Below, in pieces: positions 33,128-39,948 of a DNA stretch of 52,051 nt. Source of the stretch: Neoroseomonas terrae (GTDB taxonomy: Bacteria; Pseudomonadota; Alphaproteobacteria; Acetobacterales; Acetobacteraceae); assembly GCF_018129025.1 (NCBI RefSeq), contig NZ_JAAEDI010000037.1, forward strand, positions 1 to 52,051, given 5' to 3'. Under the pieces are notes generated by a model. That model made no database searches. It was not told the DNA's origin and worked only from the letters and a program-made list of their open reading frames with translations. Both the position numbers and the translations under genes were made by a program. Positions within the stretch are counted from its first letter, which is position 1, and each line of letters begins with the position of its first letter.

Positions 33128-33892
33128 TCAGGCGGCCGGGGCGCGCAACTCCGTGGAAACGACCTGCTGCATCTCGGCGACGCGCAGGATGCGGATGGCG
33201 CGGCGGTCGCGTGCCAGCCAGCCCTCCCGCGTCATATCCGACAATTCGCGCGACACGACCTCCCGCCGCGCGCCGATGCGTGCCGCGAGCTCGTGATGCG
33301 GCGGCGGCGGCGAAACCACGCGCTCGGTCGGCGCGCCGGCGCGCGGCCGCGACAAGCGTAGCAGCTCGGAGAACAGGCGCAGCCGCACAGGAAGGGCTTC
33401 GCGTTCCAGCGTGCGCTCCGTCTGGAGGCGTAGCTTCGCCGTCAGCGTCCGCAGCAGGCCGTGGCACGCCGCGGGGTTGGTGAAGATGAAGTCGAGGAAG
33501 GTCTGCGCCGGGATGATGCACAGCCGCGAGCGGGCGATCGCCGTGACATTCGCCGCGCGCGGCGCGCCGTCGATGGCGGAGAGCTCGCCGAAGAACTCGC
33601 CGCTGCCGAACTCGTTCAGCAGGACCTCGCGCCCGGAGGCGGCGCGGAGTTGCACGCGGACCGACCCGGCAGCGACGAAGAAGATGTCGGTGGAAGGCTC
33701 GTCGTCATCCACCACGACCTGCCCCGGCTCGACGGTGCGCCAGCGCGCGGCGGCGGACACCTTGGCGAGGGAGGTGGTGTCGGCGCCGCGGAAGAAAGGC
33801 AGGTCGGCGAGGGCCGCCGGACGCGTCGGATCAGCCATTGTCGGACGCAGCCAGACGAGGTGCGGGACGACGGGATCCTGGATCGCGCGCAT
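33128..33892 (-). CDS. Crp/Fnr-family regulator with CRP-type recognition helix
   Basis: 254 residues. ATG 33892 is used because AGGAGG lies six bases ahead; an internal ATG at 33838 lacks a ribosome site. The effector domain (about 30-150) keeps FGEL (101-104) and PRAA (111-114), the phosphate-binding cassette pattern of cyclic-nucleotide-binding proteins. The recognition helix GARREVVSREL places Arg210, Glu211 and Arg215 exactly as the R-E-x-x-x-R of CRP that reads GTGA. A perfect GTGA-N6-TCAC palindrome stands 72 bp upstream of the start. Binding of cAMP is plausible but not proven, since many family members with this cassette bind nothing or another ligand. Confidence 0.88.
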   Translation of the reverse strand: MRAIQDPVVPHLVWLRPTMADPTRPAALADLPFFRGADTTSLAKVSAAARWRTVEPGQVVVDDDEPSTDIFFVAAGSVRVQLRAASGREVLLNEFGSGEFFGELSAIDGAPRAANVTAIARSRLCIIPAQTFLDFIFTNPAACHGLLRTLTAKLRLQTERTLEREALPVRLRLFSELLRLSRPRAGAPTERVVSPPPPHHELAARIGARREVVSRELSDMTREGWLARDRRAIRILRVAEMQQVVSTELRAPAA

Positions 33893-33963
33893 GGTCGGCC
33901 TCCTGCCGGGCGCCGATTGGGCGCCGTGGGCGGAAGACTGCGATGCTGCGGCTGCGAGCGGGA

Positions 33964-33977
33964 GTGATGGAGATCAC
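33964..33977. promoter_or_regulatory. Perfect CRP-type palindrome GTGATGGAGATCAC
   Basis: GTGAT-GGAG-ATCAC is fully symmetric and equals the CRP core GTGA-N6-TCAC. It is centred about 78 bp upstream of the regulator's ATG in a 296-bp gap that holds nothing else coding. The recognition helix of the adjacent regulator is of the type that reads GTGA, so self-regulation is the simplest reading. Confidence 0.7.
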
Positions 33978-34153
33978 GGCATGGTCACCGGCGGGGCGAT
34001 TGCAGGGTCGCGCGGCCGATGGGTGGGGTGGCGTCGGGCTGCCCGCCGCGGTCGAGCGTGGTCAGCCTCGATGCTGCCACCTTTCGGCGGTGCTGTCGCC
34101 CTATCCTGCCACCGCCGGCATGGTATGGGAAATTTCCGGCACGTGGTCCTCAG

Positions 34154-34180
34154 CCGGCGAGGCGCCGGGCGCCTCGCCGG
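34154..34180 (-). terminator. 13-bp perfect hairpin after the DUF992 gene
   Basis: CCGGCGAGGCGCC and GGCGCCTCGCCGG are exact inverse complements around a single G; in RNA the innermost bases would open into a small loop. It begins eight bases beyond the stop of the DUF992 gene on the minus strand. There is no T-run, as is common for terminators in very GC-rich genomes. Confidence 0.6.
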
Positions 34181-34188
34181 GTCGCCGG

Positions 34189-34689
34189 TCAGCGTGCCGC
34201 GGTCAGCTTGAGCTCGCCCACGCCGAGCGCGATGTTCAGCCCGGTATTGCCCTCGACGCTGAGGGGCTGCAGGGCGATCCCCCGGTTGCTGCCACCCACC
34301 AGGATGTTCGCGGCGCCACCGACGCCTGCGGTTGCCGCGGCCGACACGCCGGCGAAGGTACCCCCCAGCGCGCCGGGCCGGACGTCACCGGTGCTGGCCA
34401 TGACGCCCCACAGCATGACGGCGGCGCCGGTGAAGCCGATATCGACGCCGTAGCGGCTGATCTCCCCGGTGTAGCGCTCGGTCGCGCCGTTCGTCGGGGT
34501 GAAGACGCAGTGCACGTCCCGGGTCGAGCCGAAGATGAAGCTCGTGCCGGCGGCGACGTCGCAGCGCAGCGTACCGACGCGCACATGGCCGGTCAGGTCC
34601 GGGGCCGTCTGGGCCTGCGCGACGGCCGGCGCAGCCGCCAGCAGGCCAAGGCCCAGGAGGGCGCCGAGCCGGGTGCCGATATGTCGCAT
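34189..34689 (-). CDS. DUF992 family exported protein
   Basis: 166 residues from ATG 34689 (AGAGAGG upstream). A signal peptide ends near VAQAQT. The mature protein has the DUF992 layout: VGTLRCDVAAGTSFIFGSTR, DVHCVFTP, ERYTGEISRYGVDIGFTG, ANILVGGSNRGIALQPLSVEG and a final LNIALGVGELKL. Two conserved cysteines probably form a disulfide. DUF992 proteins are common in alphaproteobacteria; no function is established. It is a single-gene transcript: divergent from the hydroxyisobutyrate dehydrogenase-like gene and closed by a strong hairpin. Confidence 0.88.
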   Translation of the reverse strand: MRHIGTRLGALLGLGLLAAAPAVAQAQTAPDLTGHVRVGTLRCDVAAGTSFIFGSTRDVHCVFTPTNGATERYTGEISRYGVDIGFTGAAVMLWGVMASTGDVRPGALGGTFAGVSAAATAGVGGAANILVGGSNRGIALQPLSVEGNTGLNIALGVGELKLTAAR

Positions 34690-34792
34690 GGTTATTGCCT
34701 CTCTCTGATGCGGGCGAAGGCCCGGCCTTGGCGGAACGCCCCGGTCACGGCATGGTTTCGCGACCGAGAAACAGCCGGATACCGCGCAAACC

Positions 34793-35692
34793 ATGACACC
34801 TGTCATCCCGCCTGCCCGCGTCGCCTTCATCGGCATGGGCGTGATGGGCGCCGCCATGGCCGCCAACATCATGAAGGCTGGCTTCGCGCTGACCGTCAGC
34901 AGCCGCAGCCGGGCGAAGGCCGAGCCGCTGATCGCGGCCGGCGCCGACTGGGCGCCGACTGCTCAGGACGCCGCCGACGGCGCGGCTTGCGTCTGCCTTT
35001 GCGTGCCGGACACGCCGGATGTCGAGGCGGTGCTGTTCGGTGAGGACGGCGTCATCCACGGCGCCGCGCCCGGAACGGTCGTGATCGACTTCTCGACCAT
35101 CGCCGCCTCGGCATCGGCCGGTTTCGCCGCGCGGATGGCCGAACGCGGCCTAGTGCTGCTGGACAGCCCTGTCTCGGGCGGGCCGCAAGGGGCGATCGAC
35201 GGGACGCTCACCTGCATGGTGGGCGGGGCGGATGCCGGCTTCTCCGCCGCGCGCCAGGTATTCGATGCGGTCGGCAAGACCATCACGCTCCTGGGGCCGG
35301 CCGGGTCGGGGCAGGTCTGCAAATCCGCCAACCAGCTCATCATCGTCGCCGCCATGCAGGCGGCGGCGGAGGCGCTGGCCATGGGCCGCAAGGCCGGGCT
35401 CGACCCGATGCTGATGCGCCAGGCGCTGCTGGGCGGGTCGGCCCGGTCCTTCGTGATGGAAAATCACGCGAAGCGGATGATCGAGGGTACCTTCAAGCCT
35501 GGCTTCCGCGCCGAGCTGATGCGCAAGGACATCCGTCTTGCCGTCGGCGCGATGCGTGACAACGGCGTTTTCGCGCCCGCGACGGCGCTGGGGGCGCAGA
35601 TGATGGAGGCGGTCGTCAATTCCGGCCGCGGCGGCCTGGACGCAGCCTCGCTATACGGTCTGGTGGCCGAACTGTCGGGATTGAAGGACTGA
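34793..35692 (+). CDS. 3-hydroxyisobutyrate dehydrogenase-like NAD(P)-dependent oxidoreductase
   Basis: 299 residues. The Rossmann motif is VAFIGMGVMGAAMAANIMKAG, followed by SSRSRAKAEPL, the substrate-loop DSPVSGGPQGAIDGTL and the catalytic Lys in GSGQVCKSANQ. Members reduce or oxidise 3-hydroxyisobutyrate, tartronate semialdehyde (GarR/GlxR), or related beta-hydroxy acids. It could be GarR/GlxR-type, but no glyoxylate carboligase gene is nearby, so no symbol is given. The ATG has no obvious ribosome site and the 103-bp region before it is shared with the divergent DUF992 gene. One base separates it from the K+ channel gene. Confidence 0.9.
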   Translation: MTPVIPPARVAFIGMGVMGAAMAANIMKAGFALTVSSRSRAKAEPLIAAGADWAPTAQDAADGAACVCLCVPDTPDVEAVLFGEDGVIHGAAPGTVVIDFSTIAASASAGFAARMAERGLVLLDSPVSGGPQGAIDGTLTCMVGGADAGFSAARQVFDAVGKTITLLGPAGSGQVCKSANQLIIVAAMQAAAEALAMGRKAGLDPMLMRQALLGGSARSFVMENHAKRMIEGTFKPGFRAELMRKDIRLAVGAMRDNGVFAPATALGAQMMEAVVNSGRGGLDAASLYGLVAELSGLKD

Positions 35693-35693
35693 G

Positions 35694-36476
35694 ATGAGCG
35701 CGACGGCGCCCACCGGCTGGGCGTGGCTGCACCATCTCTACAACGGGCTGGCGCCGGAGTGTCGTCGCTTCCGCTACGCGGTGCTGACGCTCGACCTGTT
35801 CACCATCGTCTTCGTCATCGCGACCTCCTTCATCCCGCGCAGTCCGGCGATCGTGGTGATCGATGTGCTGATCGGTCTCGTGCTGGCGGTGGAATTCGCC
35901 GCGCGACTCGCCGGCAGCCGGAGGCCCTGGCGGGAGGCGCTGCGCCTCGCCTCCATCGCCGACGTGATCGCCATCGCCTCCTTTCTGGTGCCGCTGACCG
36001 GGGAGGGTTTCGGCTTCCTGCGGATCATGCGCACGCTGCGGCTCCTGCATTCCTACCGGATGCTCGGCATGCTGCGCGAAGATTTCGCCTTCTTCCGCCG
36101 CAACGAGGATGCGGTGGTGGCGGCGACGCATCTCGGCGTCTTCGTCTTCATCATGACCGCGGTGGTGTACGAGACGCAGCACTACACCAACCCGCATATC
36201 GCCAACTATGCCGACGCGCTGTACTTCACCGTCACCGCGCTGACGACCACGGGCTTCGGCGACATCACGCTGCCGGGCACGAGCGGGCGGCTGATCTCCG
36301 TCGTGATCATGCTCGCCGGCGTCACACTGTTCCTGCGCCTGGCGCAGGCACTGTTCCGGCCGGCCAAGGTGCGCTTCACCTGCACCTCCTGCGGCCTGCA
36401 GCGGCACGACGCTGACGCGGTCCACTGCAAGGCCTGCGGCGTGCTGCTCAACATCCCCGACGAGGGTTACGACTGA
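35694..36476 (+). CDS. Voltage-gated-type K+ channel protein with a C-terminal zinc ribbon
   Basis: 260 residues. Hydrophobic segments S1-S3 are followed by an S4-like helix with regularly spaced charges (RIMRTLRLLHSYRM, Arg110, 113, 116, 122), S5, a pore loop with selectivity filter TTTGFGD (184-190) and S6. The short cytoplasmic tail has four cysteines as Cys230-x2-Cys233 and Cys245-x2-Cys248, a rubredoxin/zinc-ribbon knuckle pair. Bacterial six-helix K+ channels usually end in RCK or cyclic-nucleotide domains; a zinc ribbon is unusual and could gate by metal or redox state (inference). Stop codon abuts that of the convergent pheA gene. Confidence 0.9.
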   Translation: MSATAPTGWAWLHHLYNGLAPECRRFRYAVLTLDLFTIVFVIATSFIPRSPAIVVIDVLIGLVLAVEFAARLAGSRRPWREALRLASIADVIAIASFLVPLTGEGFGFLRIMRTLRLLHSYRMLGMLREDFAFFRRNEDAVVAATHLGVFVFIMTAVVYETQHYTNPHIANYADALYFTVTALTTTGFGDITLPGTSGRLISVVIMLAGVTLFLRLAQALFRPAKVRFTCTSCGLQRHDADAVHCKACGVLLNIPDEGYD

Positions 36477-37334
36477 TCAGTCGCCCGACGCCGCCTGTTC
36501 CAGCCGGTAGGGATGGGCGGGATAGGCGCCGAGGATGCGGAACTCCTTCGTGAAGAAGGCCAGTTCCTCGAATGCGCGCTGAAGCGCCGGGCTGTCGGGG
36601 TGGCCGTCCACGTCGCAGAGGAACTGCGTGGCCGAAAAGCGCCCGCCGACCATGTAGGATTCCAGCTTCGTCATGTTCACGCCGTTGGTCGCGAAGCCGC
36701 CGAGCGCCTTGTACAGGGCGGCCGGCACGGAGCGGACGCGGAACACGAAGGTGGTGACCGTGTCCGGCGCGGTGATGGGCGGGTACGACCGTTCGCGCGA
36801 CATGACGTAGAAGCGCGTCGTGTTGTGCTCCTCATCCTCGACGTTCCGCTTGAGGACTTCAAGTCCGTAGGTTTCCGCGGCGAGTTCCGAGGCGATGGCG
36901 GCGTCCTCGATCCCGCCGCGCTCGGCAACGAGATGCGCGGCGCCGGCGGTATCGGCTTCGATCACGGCCTCGAGCTTCATCTCCTTGAGCAGCCGCAGCA
37001 CCTGGCCCAGCGCGACCGGGTGGCTGTGGGCCCGCTTCAGCGTAGCGAGCGTCGCGCCCTTCGGTGCCAGCAGGCAGTGCTCGACGCGCTGGAAATGCTC
37101 GCCGACGACGAACAGGCCGGAATCCGGCAGCAGGCGATGGATGTCGGGGACCCGGCCGGCCAGCGAGTTCTCGCAGGGCAGCATGGCGAGATCGGCACGG
37201 CCTTCGCGCAGCGCGACCATGGCGGCCTCGAAGGAGGGCGAGGGCAGGGTGGTCCACCCGGGATAGGCGGCGCGGCAGGCGAGGTCCGAATAGGCGCCGG
37301 ACAGGCCCTGGAAGGCGATGATCTGGCTGGTCAT
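36477..37334 (-). CDS. pheA: Prephenate dehydratase
   Basis: 285 residues. It converts prephenate to phenylpyruvate in phenylalanine synthesis. The dehydratase domain starts IIAFQGLSGAYSDLA and contains MLPCENSLAGRV and the catalytic TRF in NTTRFYVM. The C-terminal ACT domain has KLESYMVGGRF in place of the usual ESRP, a variant common in alphaproteobacterial enzymes, and would bind phenylalanine for feedback control. There is no chorismate mutase domain, so this is the monofunctional type. It follows kdsB by 13 bases on the same strand, an order I recall as recurrent in this class. Confidence 0.95.
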   Translation of the reverse strand: MTSQIIAFQGLSGAYSDLACRAAYPGWTTLPSPSFEAAMVALREGRADLAMLPCENSLAGRVPDIHRLLPDSGLFVVGEHFQRVEHCLLAPKGATLATLKRAHSHPVALGQVLRLLKEMKLEAVIEADTAGAAHLVAERGGIEDAAIASELAAETYGLEVLKRNVEDEEHNTTRFYVMSRERSYPPITAPDTVTTFVFRVRSVPAALYKALGGFATNGVNMTKLESYMVGGRFSATQFLCDVDGHPDSPALQRAFEELAFFTKEFRILGAYPAHPYRLEQAASGD

Positions 37335-37347
37335 AGGGTCCGTCCGT

Positions 37348-38079
37348 TCAACGGGTCAGCAGCGCCCGGGCGCGTTCTAGGTCGTGAGGGGTATCGACGC
37401 CAAAGGGGCCATGGTCCACCCGCGCGGCGGCGATGCGCATGCCGGCTTCCAGGGCGCGAAGCTGTTCCAGCTTCTCGCGCAGTTCCAGCGGGCTCGCGGG
37501 CAGCGCCACGAAGCGGTCCAGCGCGGCGCGGCGATAGGCATAGACGCCGATGTGGTGCCAGCGCGGGCCGTCCCCCCACGGGATCGGCAGGCGGGAGAAA
37601 TAGAGTGCCGGCGCCACGCGGGCCTCGCCCTCGAAGGCGCAGGCGCATTTCACGAAGGAGGAGGTGTTGGCCTCCTCCTCATCCGCGATCGGGCAGACCA
37701 GGGTGCCGATATCGACCGTGGGGTCGGCCAGCGGGTCGAGCACGGCGCGCAGCGTCTCGGGCGCGATGGTCGGGAAATCGCCCTGCAGGTTGACGACGAC
37801 ATCGTAACGGCCATCCGGGTCAAGCGCGGCCATGGCGCGCTGGACGCGGTCGGTGCCGGAGGGAACGTCGTCGGCGACCAGCACCGCCTCGGCGCCGGCG
37901 GCACGGGCGGCGTCGGCGATCTCGGGCTCACCGGCCGCGACGGCCACCGGGCCGATGCCGGCCTCCCGCGCGCGATCGAGTACATGGGCGATCATCGGGC
38001 GGCCAAGAATGTCGGCCAGAGGCTTGCCGGGAAGGCGGGTGGCCGCCATGCGGGCCGGGATCACGACGATGGGGCGCAA
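37348..38079 (-). CDS. kdsB: 3-deoxy-manno-octulosonate cytidylyltransferase
   Basis: 243 residues, normal for KdsB. It activates Kdo as CMP-Kdo for lipid A-core assembly in the cytoplasm. The N-terminal nucleotide-binding signature is VVIPARMAATRLPGKPL; NLQGDFPTI corresponds to the acidic NxQGD metal-binding segment (Phe instead of the more common Glu after the Asp), and PIPWG, the HIGVYAYRR segment and the final GVDTPHDLERA are typical. It is divergent from the cytochrome c gene across 136 bp and sits 13 bases ahead of pheA. Confidence 0.95.
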   Translation of the reverse strand: MRPIVVIPARMAATRLPGKPLADILGRPMIAHVLDRAREAGIGPVAVAAGEPEIADAARAAGAEAVLVADDVPSGTDRVQRAMAALDPDGRYDVVVNLQGDFPTIAPETLRAVLDPLADPTVDIGTLVCPIADEEEANTSSFVKCACAFEGEARVAPALYFSRLPIPWGDGPRWHHIGVYAYRRAALDRFVALPASPLELREKLEQLRALEAGMRIAAARVDHGPFGVDTPHDLERARALLTR

Positions 38080-38215
38080 GAAGGCGGCTCCGGCTGCTTG
38101 TCTGGCGGAAACTCGGGCACTATGGTCCGGCGCGTTTTAGGCAAGGCCGGCGAGGGGCGCAAACGCGCCGCGGCGCTGGCCCCACCGGTGATTAGTGCGA
38201 AGGGCCCCGATCGGC

Positions 38216-38752
38216 ATGGCGACCAACCTGGAAGGCAACAAGATCGTCGCGGCGGTGCTGGTCGCCGGTATCACCTTCGGGGTCGCCGGCGTGGTCGGCC
38301 GGCTTCTGGTGCATCCGACGATGCCGCATCACGCCGCGATGACGGTGCCGGGCGAGGCCACCGCGCCGACCGCCCCCGCCGCCGCGCCGGCGCTCGATCC
38401 GATCGTCCCGCTGCTGGCCTCGGCCGACGTTGCGGCGGGGCAGCAACTCGCGCAGCGCATGTGCGCCTCCTGCCACAGCTTCAATGAGGGCGGCCGCACC
38501 GGCGTCGGCCCGAACCTGTATGGCATCGTCGGCGCGCACCATGCGCATGTCGAAGGCTTCAACTATTCTCCCGCCATGCGGAGCCTGGCCGACAAGCCCT
38601 GGACCTACGAAGAGCTGAACGCCTGGATCCACAACCCGCGCGCCTATCTGCCGGGGAACCGCATGGCCTATGCCGGCATGGGCAGCACGCAGCAGCGGGC
38701 CAACCTGATCGCTTATCTGCGGTCGATCTCGCCGAACGCGCCGGCACCCTGA
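38216..38752 (+). CDS. Membrane-anchored c-type cytochrome (CycM-like)
   Basis: 178 residues from ATG 38216; a GTG seven codons upstream is possible but ATNLEGNKI is the familiar start of this type. One N-terminal hydrophobic helix (about 12-32) stays as an anchor, followed by an Ala/Pro linker and a class I cytochrome domain. Heme attachment is CASCH (His is the axial ligand) and the second ligand is probably the Met in GNRMAYAGM. Such anchored cytochromes pass electrons between the bc1 complex and cytochrome oxidase in the periplasm. It faces away from kdsB and pheA. Confidence 0.9.
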   Translation: MATNLEGNKIVAAVLVAGITFGVAGVVGRLLVHPTMPHHAAMTVPGEATAPTAPAAAPALDPIVPLLASADVAAGQQLAQRMCASCHSFNEGGRTGVGPNLYGIVGAHHAHVEGFNYSPAMRSLADKPWTYEELNAWIHNPRAYLPGNRMAYAGMGSTQQRANLIAYLRSISPNAPAP

Positions 38753-39084
38753 TTCACGCGGACCATGGTCCGCTTGAGTCTTCGTTGGCCTCAGGCGCCG
38801 GCGCCCGCATCCGCGGGCTTGGCTTTCGCGCCGCGCACCGGACCACCCATTGGCGACTGCGGCTGGTCCGGGCGCGGCCGCGCTGTGCGCTCCCGGATCG
38901 AGGCAACCCCTCGCTCCGCTGTTTCCGGTAATGGCGGGCGTTCCTCGTGACGTCGCCGGCCACATCCGCGGCTTGGGTCGGCGCCGATTCGGAACTTCGC
39001 GCCCTTCGGCGCTGCGATTATCGAACGCTTCGCCTTCGGGCTGTGCGCTGGACCGTTGGCGCGGCGGTCGTGCTTTACGTTCGC
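38753..39084. other. Gap without a convincing gene; palindromes near its left end
   Basis: No frame here has both a ribosome site and a protein-like composition. The sequence directly after the cytochrome stop has a 16-bp palindrome GCGGACCATGGTCCGC (38758-38773), a 12-bp palindrome GGCGCCGGCGCC (38794-38805) and the stem GCCCGC/GCGGGC (38803-38818) followed by TTGGCTTT, which may terminate the cytochrome transcript. The remainder to about 39084 shows nothing recognisable. Confidence 0.45.
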
Positions 39085-39107
39085 GGCCCGATGCAGGACA
39101 TCGGGCC
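39085..39107 (+). promoter_or_regulatory. Leader hairpin immediately upstream of the hisN-like gene
   Basis: GGCCCGATG (39085-39093) pairs exactly with CATCGGGCC (39099-39107) around the loop CAGGA. The ribosome site TAGGAGG starts three bases after the stem and the ATG follows at 39123. A stable hairpin this close could limit ribosome access or protect the 5' end. Confidence 0.5.
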
Positions 39108-39122
39108 GGGTAGGAGGCCTGC

Positions 39123-39902
39123 ATGATCCGCTACCCCCTCATCACGGCCGCCGAGGAAGCTGCGGATGCGGCAGGCGCCGTGATCCGGCCGTTGTTCCGC
39201 TCCGCCCTGCTGGTCGAGGCCAAGGGTGACGCCAGCCCGGTGACGCGCGCCGACCGCGAGGCCGAGGAAGCGATTCGTGCCCTGATTGGCGAACGCTTCC
39301 CCGACCACGGCGTGATCGGGGAGGAGCACGGCGCCGACCGGCCCGACGCCGAATGGGTCTGGGTGGTGGACCCGATCGACGGCACCCGCGCCTTCGTCAC
39401 CGGGCGGCCGCTGTTCGGCAGCCTGATCGGACTGCTCCATCAGGGCGTGCCCGTGCTGGGCATCATCGATCAGCCCGTCACCGGTGAGCGCTGGGTGGGC
39501 GTGAAGGGGCGGCCGACGCGCTTTCGTGGGCCGATGGGCACCGCCGGCTGCCGGCCCTGTGCCGCGGTGGGCGAGGCCGAGTTGTCCTGTACCAGCCCCG
39601 ACATGTTCACCGAGGCCGACCGGCCGGGCTTCGAGCGCCTGCGCCGGGCCGCGCGGCGGGTGACGTGGGGCGGCGACTGCTATTCCTACGGGCTGGCGGC
39701 GCTTGGCCTGGTCGACATCGTTTGCGACAGCACGATGAAGATCTGGGACTGGGCGGCGCTCGTGCCGGTGGTGGAGGGGGCGGGCGGCCGCGTGACCGGC
39801 TGGCGCGGGGAAGCCCTTACAGCCGAATCGGACGGGCGGGTCCTGGCCGTCGGCGACCCGGCGCTGCTCGAGGAAGCGGTGGGCCTCCTCACCGATCGGT
39901 AA
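39123..39902 (+). CDS. Inositol monophosphatase family protein, probably histidinol-phosphatase (HisN type)
   Basis: 259 residues. The Mg-binding motifs of the family are all visible: GEEHG (about residue 67), DPIDGTRAF (about 83) and KIWDWAALVPVVEGAGG (about 210). The alphaproteobacterial histidinol-phosphatase of this superfamily has a similar length and includes the segment VTWGGDCYSYGLAA seen here. It would release phosphate from L-histidinol phosphate in histidine synthesis. Inositol-1-phosphatase or a nucleotide phosphatase (CysQ) are alternatives; the match to GGDCY favours HisN. No other his gene is close. GTAGGAGG stands seven bases before the ATG, right after a 9-bp hairpin. Confidence 0.85.
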   Translation: MIRYPLITAAEEAADAAGAVIRPLFRSALLVEAKGDASPVTRADREAEEAIRALIGERFPDHGVIGEEHGADRPDAEWVWVVDPIDGTRAFVTGRPLFGSLIGLLHQGVPVLGIIDQPVTGERWVGVKGRPTRFRGPMGTAGCRPCAAVGEAELSCTSPDMFTEADRPGFERLRRAARRVTWGGDCYSYGLAALGLVDIVCDSTMKIWDWAALVPVVEGAGGRVTGWRGEALTAESDGRVLAVGDPALLEEAVGLLTDR

Positions 39903-39948
39903 GTGCTCGGACGTTGCCGCGCGGGGGTGGAACCCCCATCCTGCACGC

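Noticed and set aside
38192..39124. A 310-codon gene on the - strand across the gap before the hisN-like gene
   Set aside because: It overlaps the cytochrome gene, is Arg/Pro-rich without a fold, and has no ribosome site.
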